Assembly: GCF_012985465.1 (NCBI RefSeq) | Contig: NZ_JAAQWN010000001.1 | Span: forward strand, 62,001 to 126,000 | Source of the DNA: Pseudomonas sp. WS 5079 | Lineage (GTDB): Bacteria > Pseudomonadota > Gammaproteobacteria > Pseudomonadales > Pseudomonadaceae | Reading direction: 5' to 3' | DNA length: 64,000 bases | Part shown: positions 63,341 to 64,000 of the stretch, piece by piece | Numbering within the stretch: position 1 is the stretch's first letter | Layout: each line of letters starts with the position of its first letter | Made by a program: the position numbers and the translations under genes | Notes under the pieces: generated by a model | Database searches by the model: none | The model's input: the letters and a program-made list of their open reading frames with translations, nothing else | Told to the model about the DNA's origin: nothing

Positions 63341-63606
63341 CGCGGTTCACCTGTGTGGGACGACACTTCTGAAAGCATTCAGGCCTTCAGTTTTCCCAGG
63401 CTAAGTGGCGAAGCTAGTCCGATTTATCCCACGGTGAATTGTCAACAGAGATAACTGGCAGGTGATCGGGTGCAAGACAAGCCAAAGTGGCTGATCGCCT
63501 GTAACATGAATTCACGCCCACCCTGAGTCATCCCCGAAATAGGGTATGCCCTTGGCATGGCTTGCGATAAACAGTGGATACAACTTTCAGGTTTCAGGAA
63601 CCCGTC

Positions 63607-63801
63607 ATGACCCAGAAGCAACGCTTGATTTACTCGATTCTAATTTCCCTGGTCGTCCTCGGCACGATGTTTGGCCTGTCCTATTTGCAGAACATCGGCG
63701 CCATCAGTGAGAAGACGTTCCAGTACATCGCCATTGCCGTGGCAGTGATTGTGGTGGTGATCAACGGCATCATGCGCCGCAAGGTCAAGCCCAACCTGTA
63801 A
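63607..63801 (+). CDS. Small two-helix membrane protein
   Basis: A 64-residue protein with two membrane spans (LIYSILISLVVLGTMFGLSYL, about 6-26, and FQYIAIAVAVIVVVINGIM, about 38-56), a short polar loop and a basic C-terminus (RRKVKPNL). The ATG at 63607 gives a short cytosolic N-terminus. It resembles small conserved Pseudomonas inner-membrane proteins of unknown role. It converges on the gene at the right edge with one base between the stops. Confidence 0.8.
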   Translation: MTQKQRLIYSILISLVVLGTMFGLSYLQNIGAISEKTFQYIAIAVAVIVVVINGIMRRKVKPNL

Positions 63802-63802
63802 G

Positions 63803-64000
63803 TCAGGCACCGGAATCCAGGACCTTCACAGCCTCTTCATGGAGGCTGTAGCTTTTATCGCTGTTGAGGGTGATCAAGCCCTCGCTGCACAGGCGCTTGA
63901 GCACCTCGCGCACACTGAGAAACGATAACGGGATGCCCAGTTCCAGCAAATGGCTGTGCACGCCCCGTACCCCCAGCGAGCGGCCGTTGTCGGCTGCCGT
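63803..64000 (-). CDS. Small winged-helix-like protein (3' part)
   Basis: The last 65 codons of a gene that begins beyond the right edge. The reading contains GRSLGVRGVHSHLLELGIPLSFLSVREVLKRLCSEGLITLNSDKSYSLHEEAVKVLD, with the pattern of a winged helix: recognition helix SVREVLKRLCSEGLI followed by a beta-wing. It may be a small DNA-binding regulator (possibly of the metal-uptake type, by loose resemblance). The start and any extra domain are out of view. Confidence 0.7.
   Translation of the reverse strand, partial: TAADNGRSLGVRGVHSHLLELGIPLSFLSVREVLKRLCSEGLITLNSDKSYSLHEEAVKVLDSGA

Noticed and set aside
63552-63567. TTGGCATGGCTTGCGA as a sigma-54 promoter for the small membrane protein
   Set aside because: The GG and GC elements are eight rather than ten bases apart, which sigma-54 does not tolerate.

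Overview
The window is about 64 kb of GC-rich chromosome from a Pseudomonas of the fluorescens group. The evidence is the G/C-rich third codon positions, P. fluorescens-type REP palindromes (core GCGGGCTTGCCCGC, six sites), the wider family of composite intergenic repeats, and gene sets I recognise from other pseudomonads (ccoN4-nirA, the MoxR/Bat operon, the PP_2213-2217-like acyl-CoA operon). There are no rRNA, tRNA, CRISPR, prophage or IS features. Apart from one large toxin-like gene the content looks chromosomal, and all calls were made by reading the sequence without database searches.

Layout. 1-8555: a minus-strand operon for organosulfur scavenging (TonB receptor, lipoprotein binding protein, two permeases, ATPase, SfnB/DszC-like and SnaA/NtaA-like flavin oxidoreductases) behind a probable sigma-54 promoter. 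8671-10405: a LysR regulator divergent from an SDR lacking the usual catalytic tyrosine. 10523-16241: a sugar-diacid/glycerate module (MFS transporter, CdaR-type regulator, glycerate kinase), then a GNAT, an Asp/Glu racemase-like protein and an unknown. 16242-17029: a 0.8 kb gene-free block of REP and composite repeats. 17030-21112: orphan cbb3 oxidase subunit CcoN with a small partner, divergent from a sirohaem nitrite/sulfite reductase and DUF934, as in the cyanide-responsive PA4129-PA4134 locus. 21084-26946: octahaem cytochrome-TPR fusion, DUF3313 lipoprotein and fused MFS/spermidine-synthase-like protein.

27127-41624: fourteen minus-strand genes with overlaps or gaps under 80 bp: two beta-barrel proteins, two DUF1254/DUF1214 proteins, DUF2092, a Pro/His-rich secreted protein, MoxR ATPase, DUF58, DUF4381, BatA, BatB/C, BatD, a secreted HAD phosphatase and an arylsulfatase. 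This is the best candidate for an undescribed system: an envelope module in which a MoxR/VWA chaperone machine is co-expressed with periplasmic enzymes that could be its clients.

41819-52943: a signalling island with a single-domain response regulator, a CHASE3-GAF hybrid kinase with three receivers, CheR, a receiver-less CheB, a REC-kinase, another response regulator, a hybrid kinase broken by an internal deletion, a double-domain KaiC-like ATPase without KaiB, and a haem-less TPR protein that is a paralogue of the C-terminal half of the octahaem cytochrome. 53019-59740: a bestrophin-like channel and a five-gene acyl-CoA (branched-chain type) beta-oxidation operon. 59807-63340: a 1177-residue toxin-like protein ending in a domain with two TIKI/EreA-type GxxH motifs. 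63607-64000: a small membrane protein and the end of a small winged-helix-like protein.
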